32,079 bases of DNA from Candidatus Eiseniibacteriota bacterium (GCA_016223045.1 JACRPT010000114.1:1-32079), one strand, 5' to 3'. Positions 9,920 through 19,480 are shown, numbered from the stretch's first letter. Notes: generated by a model from the letters alone, not told the origin. Translations and numbers: made by a program.

Positions 9920-12000
9920 GGAAGTGCGCTCCCGTTCGGGTGGGAAGTCGCCCTAGCCGTGCGACAGTCGTAGAGCTCGAGCGCGGAGTCACCGTACATC
10001 ATCGAGACCATCTGGTCCGTGGGACCCCACATCGGCATGGGCGCCGAAGCCCCGGCTGTCCCCACGTCGGGGGACTGCCACGCCTCGACCGGCACCAGCG
10101 TCCCGTGGTTCCTCACCCACTCCTCGATCCCGTTCCGCGATGGGGATCGCGGGGAAGGTCCCGCCATCTGACCCGTGTCCCCGGCCGCGGCAAGGAGCAC
10201 GTAGCGGACTGCTCCCGCGGACACCATGCGGGCGAATCCCCCGACGTCCAGGGTCTCTTCGCGACCGTAGTAGCCGCCGAAGGCCATGACCGCCTCGCCG
10301 GCCTCGAGGATCACGGGTGCCGCCCGGTGGATGTCCCGCACGGCGAGCATGAATCGCTCGCCGCGGCGATTCGCCTGCAGGAATCGGACGAGGGTCGGAA
10401 GCTGCGTCGGCCGCGCGCCCGCGGCGGCCGCGGTCTTCCGGTAGTCGAGCAGCGCCGGATCGGCAATCGGCACCATGCGGCCCACCGGAGCCAGGGCGGG
10501 CGTGGCCGCCCACAGCAGGGGACACACGAACGTGGCCGCGCTTCCGAGGCACAGCGCGGACTTCCGGATGAGCGGCGTCCTCGCGATCAGCAGGCCGGCC
10601 ACGCTCGCGAAGCCGGCCACGCCCAGCACGGGCACGAGCGGGCGCGCCCACGAGGGGTGGAAGCCGAGGATGCCCGCGTGCCAGAGGAGCGTGAGCGCCA
10701 CGGCCGCGGCCGGGAGCAACACCGAGCGTCCGCCGTGTTCGAGTGACGCCCACAGACCGCCCGCCGCGACTACCGTGAGCACGGCGACCGCTGGCGCGAG
10801 CAGCGTGAGGTAGTAGGGGTGGATGAAAGTCGGCGGCAGACTGAAGACGGCGGCGAACGTCAGGAACCAGACGATCCAGAAGAACGCGTCCCGATGCGAT
10901 CGTCGCCACGTCCGGTCCACAGGCTTCCGGCGGATCGTCGCGATCATGCCGACCAGGACGACGGGCAGGAACCAGGTGATGTGGCCGGCCATGTCCCGGT
11001 TCGCCAGCCGGAACGGGCCCGGGGCCCCGCCGTGCCCGGTGATGACCCGGGGGGATGGGCCCGAGCCGCCCGGAGAACCGGGGCCGGGTCGGCCGGGGAA
11101 GCCCGCGTGCCCGGAGGCGGGCCCCGATCCGGCCGCGTCCGGTCCGGGGGCCGGGCCCCCGGACCGGGATCCCGAGGCTGGTCCGTCGTTGCTCATCGCC
11201 GGCGCGGCGCGGTTCACCACGCGGCCGAGGCCCTGGAACCCGAATGCGAGACTCAGCATGGAGTCGTCATTCGTCTCGGCGATGTAGGGACGTCGGTCGC
11301 GTGGCGTGAGATCCACGGCGACGGGCCAGACGAGCGACGTGAGGGTGACGACGACGGCCGCGAGACCGAGATGCGTCAGCCGCCGCCGAAGGGCGATCGG
11401 CGCCGTGAGCCCGTAGGTGAGGAAGAGCGCCGGGATCGAGAGATAGGCCACCATGAACTTGGTCAGGAATCCCACACCGACGAGCGCGGACCCCAGAGCC
11501 AGCCGCCTCGCGCTTCCGGTGTCGCTCGCGGACAGGGTCAGGGACGCGGCCCCGAGGAGGACGAGCAGGAGCCAGCTGTCGGCCAGGTTGCTCCGGTCCG
11601 CGGCGACGCTGGCCGGCGTGACGGCCGCGATCAACGCGGCGAGCGCCGCGCCAGGCACGCCCGTGACGCGCCGCGCCAGCCGGAACACGATCAGCACCGA
11701 CAGCACACCCGCGAAGGCCTGCGGCAGATGGATCGCCAGGCCGTTGAACCCGCACAGGCGGACGCTGAGCGCCTGCATCCAGAACGCGACGGGCGGCTTG
11801 CCGATCGCCAGGAATCCCGCCCGGTCGAACGCCGCGAAGAAGAAGTGGTGCCAGTCGGAGGCCATGCTGAGTGCGGCCGGGGAGTAATAGAGGTTGTCGA
11901 AGCCGTGGGCGGCGAGATTCCAGCAGCGCAGCGCGGCGGCGACCGACAGGATGAGTCCGACGAGGAGCGCCGTCCGCGCCCGATCCCTGGAAGGGTGCAT
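9916..12000 (-). CDS. GT39-type membrane glycosyltransferase (YkcB/ArnT-like)
   Basis: A 694-residue polytopic membrane enzyme of the PMT/ArnT superfamily, which moves sugars from a polyprenyl-phosphate donor on the outer face of the membrane. The N-terminal helix is followed by a first periplasmic loop with [20 protein letters not shown], then [17 protein letters not shown]; this pattern is typical of the YkcB branch. About ten further hydrophobic helices follow. The C-terminal soluble domain contains [16 protein letters not shown], also YkcB-like. Between helices there is a low-complexity insert of about 60 residues made almost only of Gly, Pro, Ser and Ala (about residues 265-325). The stop overlaps the PFK start. 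The acceptor is unknown. The ATG at 12000 has only a weak ribosome-binding site. Confidence 0.87.
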   Translation of the reverse strand: MHPSRDRARTALLVGLILSVAAALRCWNLAAHGFDNLYYSPAALSMASDWHHFFFAAFDRAGFLAIGKPPVAFWMQALSVRLCGFNGLAIHLPQAFAGVLSVLIVFRLARRVTGVPGAALAALIAAVTPASVAADRSNLADSWLLLVLLGAASLTLSASDTGSARRLALGSALVGVGFLTKFMVAYLSIPALFLTYGLTAPIALRRRLTHLGLAAVVVTLTSLVWPVAVDLTPRDRRPYIAETNDDSMLSLAFGFQGLGRVVNRAAPAMSNDGPASGSRSGGPAPGPDAAGSGPASGHAGFPGRPGPGSPGGSGPSPRVITGHGGAPGPFRLANRDMAGHITWFLPVVLVGMIATIRRKPVDRTWRRSHRDAFFWIVWFLTFAAVFSLPPTFIHPYYLTLLAPAVAVLTVVAAGGLWASLEHGGRSVLLPAAAVALTLLWHAGILGFHPSWARPLVPVLGVAGFASVAGLLIARTPLIRKSALCLGSAATFVCPLLWAATPALAPVGRMVPIADPALLDYRKTAAAAGARPTQLPTLVRFLQANRRGERFMLAVRDIHRAAPVILEAGEAVMAFGGYYGREETLDVGGFARMVSAGAVRYVLLAAAGDTGQMAGPSPRSPSRNGIEEWVRNHGTLVPVEAWQSPDVGTAGASAPMPMWGPTDQMVSMMYGDSALELYDCRTARATSHPNGSALP

Positions 12001-12095
12001 GAGGTCGAGGTCCCCAGTGCGAGACGTTGGCGAAATGGAGCGGCAAGCCGGACGAATCGCTCGGGCCCCGCGCCGGCCCGATGAGCTGTCGCGCC

Positions 12096-12101
12096 ATCAT
12101 A
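12096..12101 (-). promoter_or_regulatory. Possible -10 element for the glycosyltransferase-PFK operon
   Basis: On the minus strand the hexamer TATGAT (one mismatch to TATAAT) stands about 95 bases before the glycosyltransferase ATG, in a short AT-rich patch inside GC-rich sequence. The matching -35 position is poor, so this is a weak prediction. Confidence 0.25.
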
Positions 12102-12222
12102 TCGGGCGGAACGCATCCGGGCGACCGTCTCGGCAGGGCGTCCGCTGCCGGATGTCGGGGCGAGACACCCGCGAGCCCTGCGCGCGGCGATGGTCTGTTC
12201 GGACCAGGGAGCGCCCCGGGAC

Positions 12223-12253
12223 CGTCGGGGCCGCGGCGTGCGCGGCCCCGACG
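12223..12253. promoter_or_regulatory. Perfect 13-bp inverted repeat in the divergent hypF/glycosyltransferase spacer
   Basis: The arm CGTCGGGGCCGCG (12223-12235) is repeated exactly in reverse complement at 12241-12253 around a 5-base centre, GCGTG. The genes on both sides point away from it and no T-run follows, so it is not placed to act as a terminator for either. It ends 17 bases before the hypF -10-like hexamer, covering the -35 position, so a protein-binding site for hypF control is the best guess. High GC content makes palindromes commoner, but 13 perfect pairs is still striking. Confidence 0.5.
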
Positions 12254-12270
12254 CACACGCGGCCTTCGAC

Positions 12271-12276
12271 TACACT
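12271..12276 (+). promoter_or_regulatory. Leaderless-type -10 element of hypF
   Basis: TACACT is followed by six bases and then the hypF ATG at 12283, so transcription would begin at or within a base of the start codon. No Shine-Dalgarno sequence precedes that ATG. The same layout (hexamer, six bases, start codon) occurs at ispG in this window. Confidence 0.4.
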
Positions 12277-12282
12277 GGCGCC

Positions 12283-14640
12283 ATGTCCGTTCCCCCTGCG
12301 GTGGCGACGGCCCGGCTGCGGCTCGAGATCCGCGGCGCGGTGCAGGGCGTGGGCTTCCGCCCGTTCTTGTTCCGGCTGGCGGAGGAGCTCGCGCTCGCCG
12401 GCTGGGTCTCGAACGACACGCGCGGCGTGTTCGTCGAGGTCGAGGGCCCGCGCGAAGCGCTCGAGCGGTTCCGCGCGCGGCTCGAAGCCGAGCGCCCGGC
12501 ACACGCCGTGGTGCAGGGGATCGAGGCGGCGTGGCTCCCGCCTGCGGGCTTCCGCGGCTTCGAGATCCGCGAGAGCGACGCGCGGGGCGACCGGCGCGCG
12601 GCGGTGCTGCCCGACCTCGCGACCTGCGAGGACTGCCTGCGCGAGACGCTCGACCCGCGCGACCGCCGCCACCGCTACCCGTTCACCAACTGCACCGGCT
12701 GCGGCCCGCGCTTCACCATCCTGCGCGAACTGCCCTACGACCGGCCCCACACCACGATGCGCGGCTTCGCGCTGTGCGACGCCTGCCGCAGGGAGTACGA
12801 CGACCCGCGCGACCGCCGCTTCCACGCCCAGCCCAACGCCTGCCCCGCGTGCGGGCCGCGCCTCGCGCTGTGGGGACCGGCGGGGGAGACGCTCGCCGAG
12901 GGTGACGGCGCGCTCGAAGCCGCGGCCCGCGCGCTCGCGGAGGGCCGCATCGTGGCCGTCAAGGGCCTGGGTGGATTCCACCTGATGACCGACGCGCGCG
13001 ACGGAGCGGCGGTGGCGCGGCTGCGCGAGAAGAAGCTGCGCCGCGGGAAGCCGTTCGCCCTGATGGTGCGCGACCTCGAAGAGGCGCGCGCGCTGTGCGA
13101 AGTGCCGGACGGAGCGGCGGAGTGGCTGGCACGACCGGAGGCGCCCATCCTGCTGCTGCCGCGGCGGCCCGGGGCGCCGGTCGCGCCCGCCGTGGCGCCG
13201 GGGAACCCCAACCTCGGCGTGATGCTGCCGGCGACGCCGCTCCACCACCTGCTGCTGCGCGCGTGCGGCTTCCCCGTGGTCGCGACCAGCGGGAACCTCG
13301 GCGACGAGCCGATCTGCACGGACGAGCGCGAGGCGCTGCGGCGCCTCGACGGCATCGCCGAGCTGTTCCTGGTGCACGACCGACCGATCGAGCGCCACGT
13401 GGACGACAGCGTGGGCTGGATGCTGGAGGGCCGCATGCGCCTGCTGCGCCGCGCCCGCGGCTTCGCGCCGCTGCCGGTCGTGGCGCCGCGCGAGCTGCCG
13501 GTGATCCTCGCGGTGGGTGCGCACCTCAAGAACACCGTGGCGCTGAGCGTCGGCCGCCAGGTGTTCGTGAGCCAGCACATCGGCGACCTCGAGACCCCGG
13601 AAGCCATGGACGCTTTCGAGCGCGTGATCGCGGACTTCCAGCGGCTCTACCAGGCGCGCCCGGCCGCCATCGCCCACGACCTGCACCCCGACTACCTCTC
13701 GACCCGCTGGGCGCTCGCGGCCGCGCGCGGCACGCGCGGCGCGGCGCCGCCGCGGCTGGTCGCGGTGCAGCACCACCACGCGCACCTGGCGGCGTGCCTG
13801 GCCGAGAACGGCGCCACGGAGCGCGCGCTGGGCGTGACCTGGGACGGCACCGGCTACGGCACCGACGGCACGGTATGGGGCGGCGAGTTCCTGCTGGGCG
13901 ATGCCGCCGGCTTCGCGCGCGTCGCACACCTGAGGCCGTTCCGCCTGCCGGGCGGCGAGGCCGCGGTGCGCGAGCCGGGGCGCGTCGCGCTCTCCCTGCT
14001 GTGGGAGTGCCTCGGCCCGGCTGCGCTGGAGCGCGAGGACCTGCCCGTGGTGGGCGCCTTCGGCCGCAGCGAGCGACGCGTGCTCGGGCAGATGCTCGAG
14101 CGCGGATTGAACTCCCCGCTCACCACCAGCATGGGGCGGCTCTTCGACGGGATCGCGGCGCTGGTCGGGTTCCGCGGGCCGGTCACGTTCGAGGGGGAGG
14201 CGGCGATGGCGCTCGAGTTCGCGGCGGACAGCGCCGAGCGGGGAGTGTATGTTGTCCCCTTCGCCGGGCCGGAGCCCGGGTCCACCGGGACGGCGGGCGG
14301 GGAGCCGGCCGCCCCGACCCTCATGGATTGGCGCCCGCTGGTCGAGGACGTGCTGCGGGATCTGAAGAAGGGGGTCGCGCCGGGGATCATCGCGGCGCGC
14401 TTCCACAACGGGCTGGTCGCGGTCGCGGCGCACCTGGCGCGGACCATCGGGATCGAGCACGTCGCGCTCTCCGGCGGCTGCTTCCAGAACCGGCTGCTGA
14501 CCGGGCGGCTCAAGGTGGCGCTCGAACAGGGGGGACACACGGTGCTGCTGCACCGGCAGGTGCCGGCCAACGACGGCGGCGTGAGCCTGGGACAGGTCAT
14601 GGTGGCGGCCGCGCGGCTCGCCGCGGACGAGGAGAGCTGA
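12283..14640 (+). CDS. hypF: Carbamoyltransferase HypF, hydrogenase maturation
   Basis: Uses carbamoyl phosphate and ATP to make thiocarbamate on HypE, the source of the CN ligands of NiFe hydrogenases; 785 aa, normal length. Domains in order: acylphosphatase with VQGVGFRPF (R26) and WVSND (N44); two zinc-finger units, each C-x2-C-x18-C-x2-C (for example CEDC ... CTGC, then CDAC ... CPAC); a YrdC-like domain with VKGLGGFHLMTDA and RRGKPFALM; and the Kae1-like domain with HHHAHLAACLAENG and ALSGGCFQNRLL. The ATG at 12283 is preferred to the in-frame ATG at 12190 because the acylphosphatase domain starts about ten residues after it. First gene of hypFCDE; its stop is two bases before the hypC start. 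Confidence 0.97.
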   Translation: MSVPPAVATARLRLEIRGAVQGVGFRPFLFRLAEELALAGWVSNDTRGVFVEVEGPREALERFRARLEAERPAHAVVQGIEAAWLPPAGFRGFEIRESDARGDRRAAVLPDLATCEDCLRETLDPRDRRHRYPFTNCTGCGPRFTILRELPYDRPHTTMRGFALCDACRREYDDPRDRRFHAQPNACPACGPRLALWGPAGETLAEGDGALEAAARALAEGRIVAVKGLGGFHLMTDARDGAAVARLREKKLRRGKPFALMVRDLEEARALCEVPDGAAEWLARPEAPILLLPRRPGAPVAPAVAPGNPNLGVMLPATPLHHLLLRACGFPVVATSGNLGDEPICTDEREALRRLDGIAELFLVHDRPIERHVDDSVGWMLEGRMRLLRRARGFAPLPVVAPRELPVILAVGAHLKNTVALSVGRQVFVSQHIGDLETPEAMDAFERVIADFQRLYQARPAAIAHDLHPDYLSTRWALAAARGTRGAAPPRLVAVQHHHAHLAACLAENGATERALGVTWDGTGYGTDGTVWGGEFLLGDAAGFARVAHLRPFRLPGGEAAVREPGRVALSLLWECLGPAALEREDLPVVGAFGRSERRVLGQMLERGLNSPLTTSMGRLFDGIAALVGFRGPVTFEGEAAMALEFAADSAERGVYVVPFAGPEPGSTGTAGGEPAAPTLMDWRPLVEDVLRDLKKGVAPGIIAARFHNGLVAVAAHLARTIGIEHVALSGGCFQNRLLTGRLKVALEQGGHTVLLHRQVPANDGGVSLGQVMVAAARLAADEES

Positions 14641-14642
14641 CG

Positions 14643-14903
14643 ATGTGTCTCGGCGTGCCGGGCAAGGTGCTCACGGTCGAGCAGAACGCCCTCGGCATGA
14701 CCATGGGCACGGTGAGCTTCGGCGGCGTCACCCGGGAGGTGTGCCTCGCCTGCCTGCCCGGGGTGAAGCCGGGCGAATACGTGGTGGTGCACGTCGGCTT
14801 CGCCATCAGCCGCATCGGCGAAGCGGAGGCGGCCGAGGTGTTCGAGCTGCTCCGGCGGATGAACGAGCTCGGCGAGCTCGACATCCCGCAGCCCGGGTCC
14901 TGA
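14643..14903 (+). CDS. hypC: Hydrogenase maturation chaperone HypC
   Basis: Small chaperone of 86 aa that carries the Fe(CN)2CO unit with HypD and delivers it to the hydrogenase large subunit. It starts MCLGVPGKV; the Cys right after the initiator Met is the essential Fe ligand. The [15 protein letters not shown] strand is typical of the family. It lies between hypF (two-base gap) and hypD (ten-base gap), as in many hyp operons. Confidence 0.97.
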   Translation: MCLGVPGKVLTVEQNALGMTMGTVSFGGVTREVCLACLPGVKPGEYVVVHVGFAISRIGEAEAAEVFELLRRMNELGELDIPQPGS

Positions 14904-14913
14904 GGAGGAAGCC

Positions 14914-15998
<1,085 letters not shown>

Positions 15999-16002
<4 letters not shown>

Positions 16003-17063
16003 GCGGCGCCGCCGTGGACTTCGCCGGGCTCCAGTGCCCGATCCCGCTCGGCGACTATCCGCAGGTGACGCTCGCGCACGGCGGGGGCGGGCGGCTCACG
16101 CATACCCTGATCGAGCGCATGTTCCTGGCCGCGTTCCGCAACCCCGCGCTCGAGACGCTCCACGACGGGGCGGTGCTCGAGGTGGGGAAGGGGCGCATCG
16201 CCGTCACCACCGACTCGTTCGTGGTGAGCCCGCGTTTCTTCCCGGGCGGCGACATCGGCTCGCTCGCCGTGCACGGCACGGTCAACGACCTGGCCATGTG
16301 CGGCGCGCGGCCCTTCGCGCTGACCGCCGGCTTCGTGCTCGAGGAAGGGCTGCCGATGGACGAGCTGTGGCGGATCGTGCGCTCCATGGCGCGCGCCGCG
16401 GAGGAGGCCGGAGTGGCCATCGTCACCGGCGACACCAAGGTGGTGGACCGCGGCAAGGGCGACGGAGCGTTCATCAACACCACCGGCCTCGGCACCGTGC
16501 CCGACGGGGTGGACGTGTCGCCGCGGCGCGCCTGCCCGGGCGACGTCGTGCTGCTGAGCGGCCGCATCGCCGAGCACGGCGTGGCCGTGATGTCCGTGCG
16601 CGAGGGACTCGGCTTCGAGACCACGATCACCAGCGACTCTGCCGCCCTCCACGGCCTGGTGGCCGGGCTGCTCGACGCCGTCGGGGGCGCCGTCCACGTG
16701 CTGCGCGACCCCACGCGCGGCGGGGTGGCGAGCGCGCTCAACGAGATCGCGGGGAGCGCACGCGCCGGGATCGTGCTGGACGAGGCCGCCATCCCGGTGG
16801 CCGAGGAGGTGCGCGGCGCCTGCGAGCTGCTGGGGCTGGATCCGCTCTACGTCGCGAACGAGGGCAAGTGCCTGGCGATCGTCGAGCCCGCCGCGGCCGG
16901 CGCCGCGCTCGCCGCGCTGCGCGCCCACCCGCTCGGCCGCGAGGCCGTCGCGGTCGGCGAGGTGGTGGCCGGGCATCCCGGCCGGGTCCACCTGCGGAGC
17001 CGCATCGGCGGCACGCGCGTCGTGGACATGCTGAGCGGCGAGCAGCTCCCGCGGATCTGCTGA
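15999..17063 (+). CDS. hypE: Hydrogenase maturation protein HypE
   Basis: PurM-like ATPase that dehydrates the thiocarbamate on its own C-terminal cysteine to thiocyanate, the CN donor; 354 aa. The protein ends exactly in PRIC, so the modified Cys is the last residue, as required. Other hallmarks are [10 protein letters not shown] near the N-terminus, [30 protein letters not shown] and [15 protein letters not shown]. The GTG start overlaps the hypD stop. Immediately after the stop, the last 26 bases before the stop region are repeated once in slightly altered form (see the repeat entry). Confidence 0.97.
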
Positions 17064-17085
17064 GCGGCGAGCGGTTCCCGCGGAT
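17031..17085 (+). repeat. Imperfect 29-bp tandem duplication across the hypE 3' end
   Basis: The bases 17031-17056, coding for the hypE C-terminus LSGEQLPRI, recur at 17060-17085 with two differences. The period is 29 bases. The second copy lies after the stop codon and is not translated as part of hypE. Confidence 0.85.
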
Positions 17086-17105
17086 ACACCGGGAAGCGAG
17101 TCGCC

Positions 17106-17459
17106 TCACGCGACCGCTTTGTTTCCCCTCGGTTTCCGCGCCTTCGCTTTCCGGACCGGGACGAAGCGCAGTTCGATGCGGCTGGCGAGCGCGCTCGCGA
17201 TCCGGTGCAGCATCGAGAGCGAGTGCCCCGAGTAGTCCGCATCCTCGAGCCGGCAGATCACGGACGCCGTCGTCCCCACCAGTTTCGCGAGCTGTCGCTG
17301 GCTGAGCTTCGCGCGCATGCGGAGCTCGTAGATCTGCGCTCCGATCTCCAGGCTGAGGCGGGCACGCTCAAGAGCGGCGAGCCGCTGCGGCCGGCCTTCA
17401 TAGAACCGGCGGTGGAGGATCTCCAGCGCATCGGTGGTGGGCTCCCGCTTCGGTACCAT
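17106..17459 (-). CDS. HigA/XRE-type antitoxin
   Basis: A 117-residue helix-turn-helix protein, predicted to neutralise the adjacent toxin and repress the shared promoter. The HTH is clear: LSQRQLAKLVGTTASVICRL, followed by EDADYSGHSLSMLHRIASAL, the standard pattern of antitoxins paired with Gp49/HigB-like toxins. The C-terminal tail is rich in Lys and Arg. The ATG at 17459 is chosen because GGAGG stands seven bases upstream, inside the end of the toxin gene. A TTG at 17465 overlapping the toxin stop is possible but has poor spacing. Gene order is toxin first, then antitoxin, as in HigBA. Confidence 0.85.
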   Translation of the reverse strand: MVPKREPTTDALEILHRRFYEGRPQRLAALERARLSLEIGAQIYELRMRAKLSQRQLAKLVGTTASVICRLEDADYSGHSLSMLHRIASALASRIELRFVPVRKAKARKPRGNKAVA

Positions 17460-17461
17460 GT

Positions 17462-17827
17462 TCAAGCCTCCGCGTGCATGTGTCGCTCCGGATCCGACGT
17501 AAACACCACCCTTCGCCTCAAGGCGCGTTCGAGCTCGCTCGCCGGGACGCGGGCCTGCCGTTTCACGAAGCCCTGCGTGAGGACCACGGCATCGCGTCCG
17601 AAGAAGAAGTACAAGAGGCGGTAGTTGACGCCCTCGTGCTTCACGCGCAGTTCATGGATCCCGTCCCGCAGGAAGTCGGCCTTGGGCCGGCGAAGCAAGT
17701 GACCGAATGTGCGCAGGCGCTCGATTCGAGCCTTGCACCTGTCTCGCGCTCCTTCCGGGAGCAAGACGATCCACTCGAGCATCGGAACGCTGCCGTCATT
17801 CTCCCGGAAGAACACCACCTGCGGCAT
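17462..17827 (-). CDS. HigB/RelE-type toxin (phage Gp49-like)
   Basis: A 121-residue protein of the RelE/ParE superfamily, Gp49-like branch; relatives are ribosome-dependent mRNA endonucleases. It begins MPQVVFFRENDGSVPMLEWI, the usual opening of this family, then RCKARIERLRTFGH and the core strand region GIHELRVKHEGVNYRLLYFF with GFVKRQARVP. The ATG at 17827 fits this family start. A GTG at 17839 would add four residues and lies nearer to the likely promoter. The stop is two bases before the antitoxin ATG. It sits between the ends of the two hyp operons, downstream of and on the same strand as the nickel transporter gene, and so looks like an inserted module. Confidence 0.85.
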   Translation of the reverse strand: MPQVVFFRENDGSVPMLEWIVLLPEGARDRCKARIERLRTFGHLLRRPKADFLRDGIHELRVKHEGVNYRLLYFFFGRDAVVLTQGFVKRQARVPASELERALRRRVVFTSDPERHMHAEA

Positions 17828-17841
17828 CCCACAGTCCACGC

Positions 17842-17870
17842 AGTGTTCGCGATATTGCGAACACCGTCAA
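17842..17870 (-). promoter_or_regulatory. Toxin-antitoxin promoter with an 8-bp-arm operator between -35 and -10
   Basis: On the minus strand TTGACG (17865-17870, five of six bases of the -35 consensus) is followed at a 17-base spacing by AACACT (17842-17847), a weak -10. The spacer holds a perfect inverted repeat, GTGTTCGC-AATATC-GCGAACAC (17843-17864). This is the layout expected for an antitoxin-bound operator blocking RNA polymerase. It lies just upstream of the toxin start. Confidence 0.65.
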
Positions 17871-18095
17871 GCGCATTCCCGGCGGTTTCTGCCAGGCATA
17901 CGCGGAGTGCGGGGGCGCTTCGATCGGGTTCGGGGGAGGACCCCGGGCCGCTCACCGGATCCGCCGGGGACGAGGGAGACGCAAGAGCCGGGCCGGGGGC
18001 GGGCAGGCGGCGAGCGGCCTGCAGGCGGCGCGTGCGTGCGGGGTCGTGACCAGACCGGCCACGCGGTGACAACGCCGATTGCAGCGAGCACCCCG

Positions 18096-18812
18096 CTACA
18101 GCCCCAGCAGCACCACCGCCAGCCCCGAGGCCGCGATGACCGCGCCGGCCAGGGCGTGGGTCCAGCGCTCGAGCCGGCCGAGCGGCAGGCGCTCGATGCC
18201 GGCGTGGCCGAGCGCGACGATCGCGATCATCGCCGCGATCGTGAAGGCGCCGAACACCGCGCCGGTCGTGATCGCCAGGTCCCAGCGGCCGCGGCTCGCC
18301 GGGAGCACGAACAGCGGGATCAGGGGCTCGCAGGGCCCGAGCACGAACACGATGAACAGCGCCCAGAACGTCGAGCCGGCCTGCGGCGAGTCCTCGAGGT
18401 GGACGTGGTGGTGGTGATGCCGCCCGCCCGGGTGCATGTGCACGTGGGCGCCGTGCGCGTGCGGCTCGATCCCGCGGCGGCGGCGCAGCGCAGCGCGCAC
18501 GCCCCACAGCATATAGGCGAGGCCGAACCACACCAGCCCCCACGCCGCCCAGTCTCCGCGCGCGCCCTCGAGGCGCTGGATCCAGCCGACCGTGGCGCCG
18601 AGCATGAGCCCGAGCATGCCGAGCAGGATGGACGAGCCGACGTGGCCCACGCCGCACGCCGCGGTGACGATCAGCGTCCTCGCGCGGCCCCAGCGGCGCG
18701 CGCGCGCCAGCATGATGAACGGCAGGTAGTGGTCGGGACCGAGCAGGGTGTGGGTGAGGGCGAGGCCCGCGGCGGCGAGCAGCAGGTCGGCGGAGAAACG
18801 GTCCACGGTCAT
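18096..18812 (-). CDS. Nickel/cobalt transporter of the NicO/UreH type with a His-rich loop
   Basis: A 238-residue membrane protein with about six hydrophobic segments. Helix 1 carries HTLLGPDHYLPF, the H-x(n)-DH metal motif of NicO/UreH proteins; GHVGSSILLGMLG and LGPCEPLIPLFVLPA follow. The loop at about residues 125-150 is dominated by histidines (for example HAHGAHVHMHPGG, then a run of five His), as in nickel and cobalt handling proteins. The ATG overlaps the hypB stop (ATGA), so it is the third gene of hypA-hypB-transporter and most likely serves nickel supply for hydrogenase maturation. Direction of transport (uptake or export) cannot be read from sequence. The roughly 225 bases between its stop and the toxin promoter show no gene. 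Confidence 0.88.
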   Translation of the reverse strand: MTVDRFSADLLLAAAGLALTHTLLGPDHYLPFIMLARARRWGRARTLIVTAACGVGHVGSSILLGMLGLMLGATVGWIQRLEGARGDWAAWGLVWFGLAYMLWGVRAALRRRRGIEPHAHGAHVHMHPGGRHHHHHVHLEDSPQAGSTFWALFIVFVLGPCEPLIPLFVLPASRGRWDLAITTGAVFGAFTIAAMIAIVALGHAGIERLPLGRLERWTHALAGAVIAASGLAVVLLGL

Positions 18813-19480
18813 CGGGCAGCGGCGCTCCTCTTGCGGTCGAGCGACTCCATGAGCAACTGCTCCCACTCCGCCATCCCCTGGCCGGTGGTCGCCGAGAGGA
18901 CGAGGAGCCGGCACTCCGGGTTCAGCGCGGCGACCTGCTCCCTCGCCTCGTCGAGGCGAAACGCGACGTGGGGAAGGAGGTCGGCCTTCGTGATCACGGT
19001 GGCCGCAGCGCGCGAGAAGATCGCAGGGTACTTGAAGGGCTTGTCCTCGCCCTCGGTGACCGACAGCAGCACCGCCTTGAAGTCCTCGCCCAGGTCGTAG
19101 GAGGTCGGGCAGATCAGGTTGCCGACGTTCTCGATGAACAGGATGTCGAGGGCCCCGAAGTCACGCGCGGCGAGCGCATCGCGCACCTGCCGCGCGTCGA
19201 GGTGGCAGGCGCCGCCGGTGAGGATCTGGTGCGCGGGGATGCCGAGCCGGCGCAGCCGCTCGGCGTCGCGCTCGGTGGCGATGTCGCCCTCGATGGCGCC
19301 CAGGCGCAGGCGGGGGGCGAGTCCGCGCACGGTGGCCTCGAGCAGCGTGGTCTTGCCCGAGCCCGGCGAGGAGATGAGGTTGACGACCAGCGTGCCCTGC
19401 GCGGCGAAGCGGCGGCGCAGCTCCGCGGCGGCCGCGGCGTTCGCGGCCAGCACCTTCTCCCGGACGTCCACGCGGGTCAT
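18809..19480 (-). CDS. hypB: Hydrogenase nickel-insertion GTPase HypB
   Basis: GTPase that, with HypA, loads nickel into the hydrogenase large subunit; 223 aa. Walker A is SSPGSGKTT with K43. The G-domain metal site is intact, with C92-H93 in GGACHLDA and C124 in GNLICPTSYDLGE. The switch region IEGDIATERDAERL is present. Unlike E. coli HypB, there is no N-terminal CxxCGC motif and no His-rich stretch, so it is the short type without nickel storage. The ATG at 19480 overlaps the hypA stop. An upstream extension of the frame exists but duplicates hypA sequence and is not used. Confidence 0.96.
   Translation of the reverse strand: MTRVDVREKVLAANAAAAAELRRRFAAQGTLVVNLISSPGSGKTTLLEATVRGLAPRLRLGAIEGDIATERDAERLRRLGIPAHQILTGGACHLDARQVRDALAARDFGALDILFIENVGNLICPTSYDLGEDFKAVLLSVTEGEDKPFKYPAIFSRAAATVITKADLLPHVAFRLDEAREQVAALNPECRLLVLSATTGQGMAEWEQLLMESLDRKRSAAAR

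Noticed and set aside
12190-12282. Earlier in-frame ATG for hypF
   Set aside because: It adds 31 residues unlike HypF and has no ribosome-binding site. The ATG at 12283 has the correct distance to the acylphosphatase domain and a -10-like element.
12097-14553. 818-codon open frame antisense to hypF
   Set aside because: High GC content removes stop codons from opposite frames. The product is Arg/Gln/Ala-rich with no domain, while hypF on the plus strand has all its motifs.
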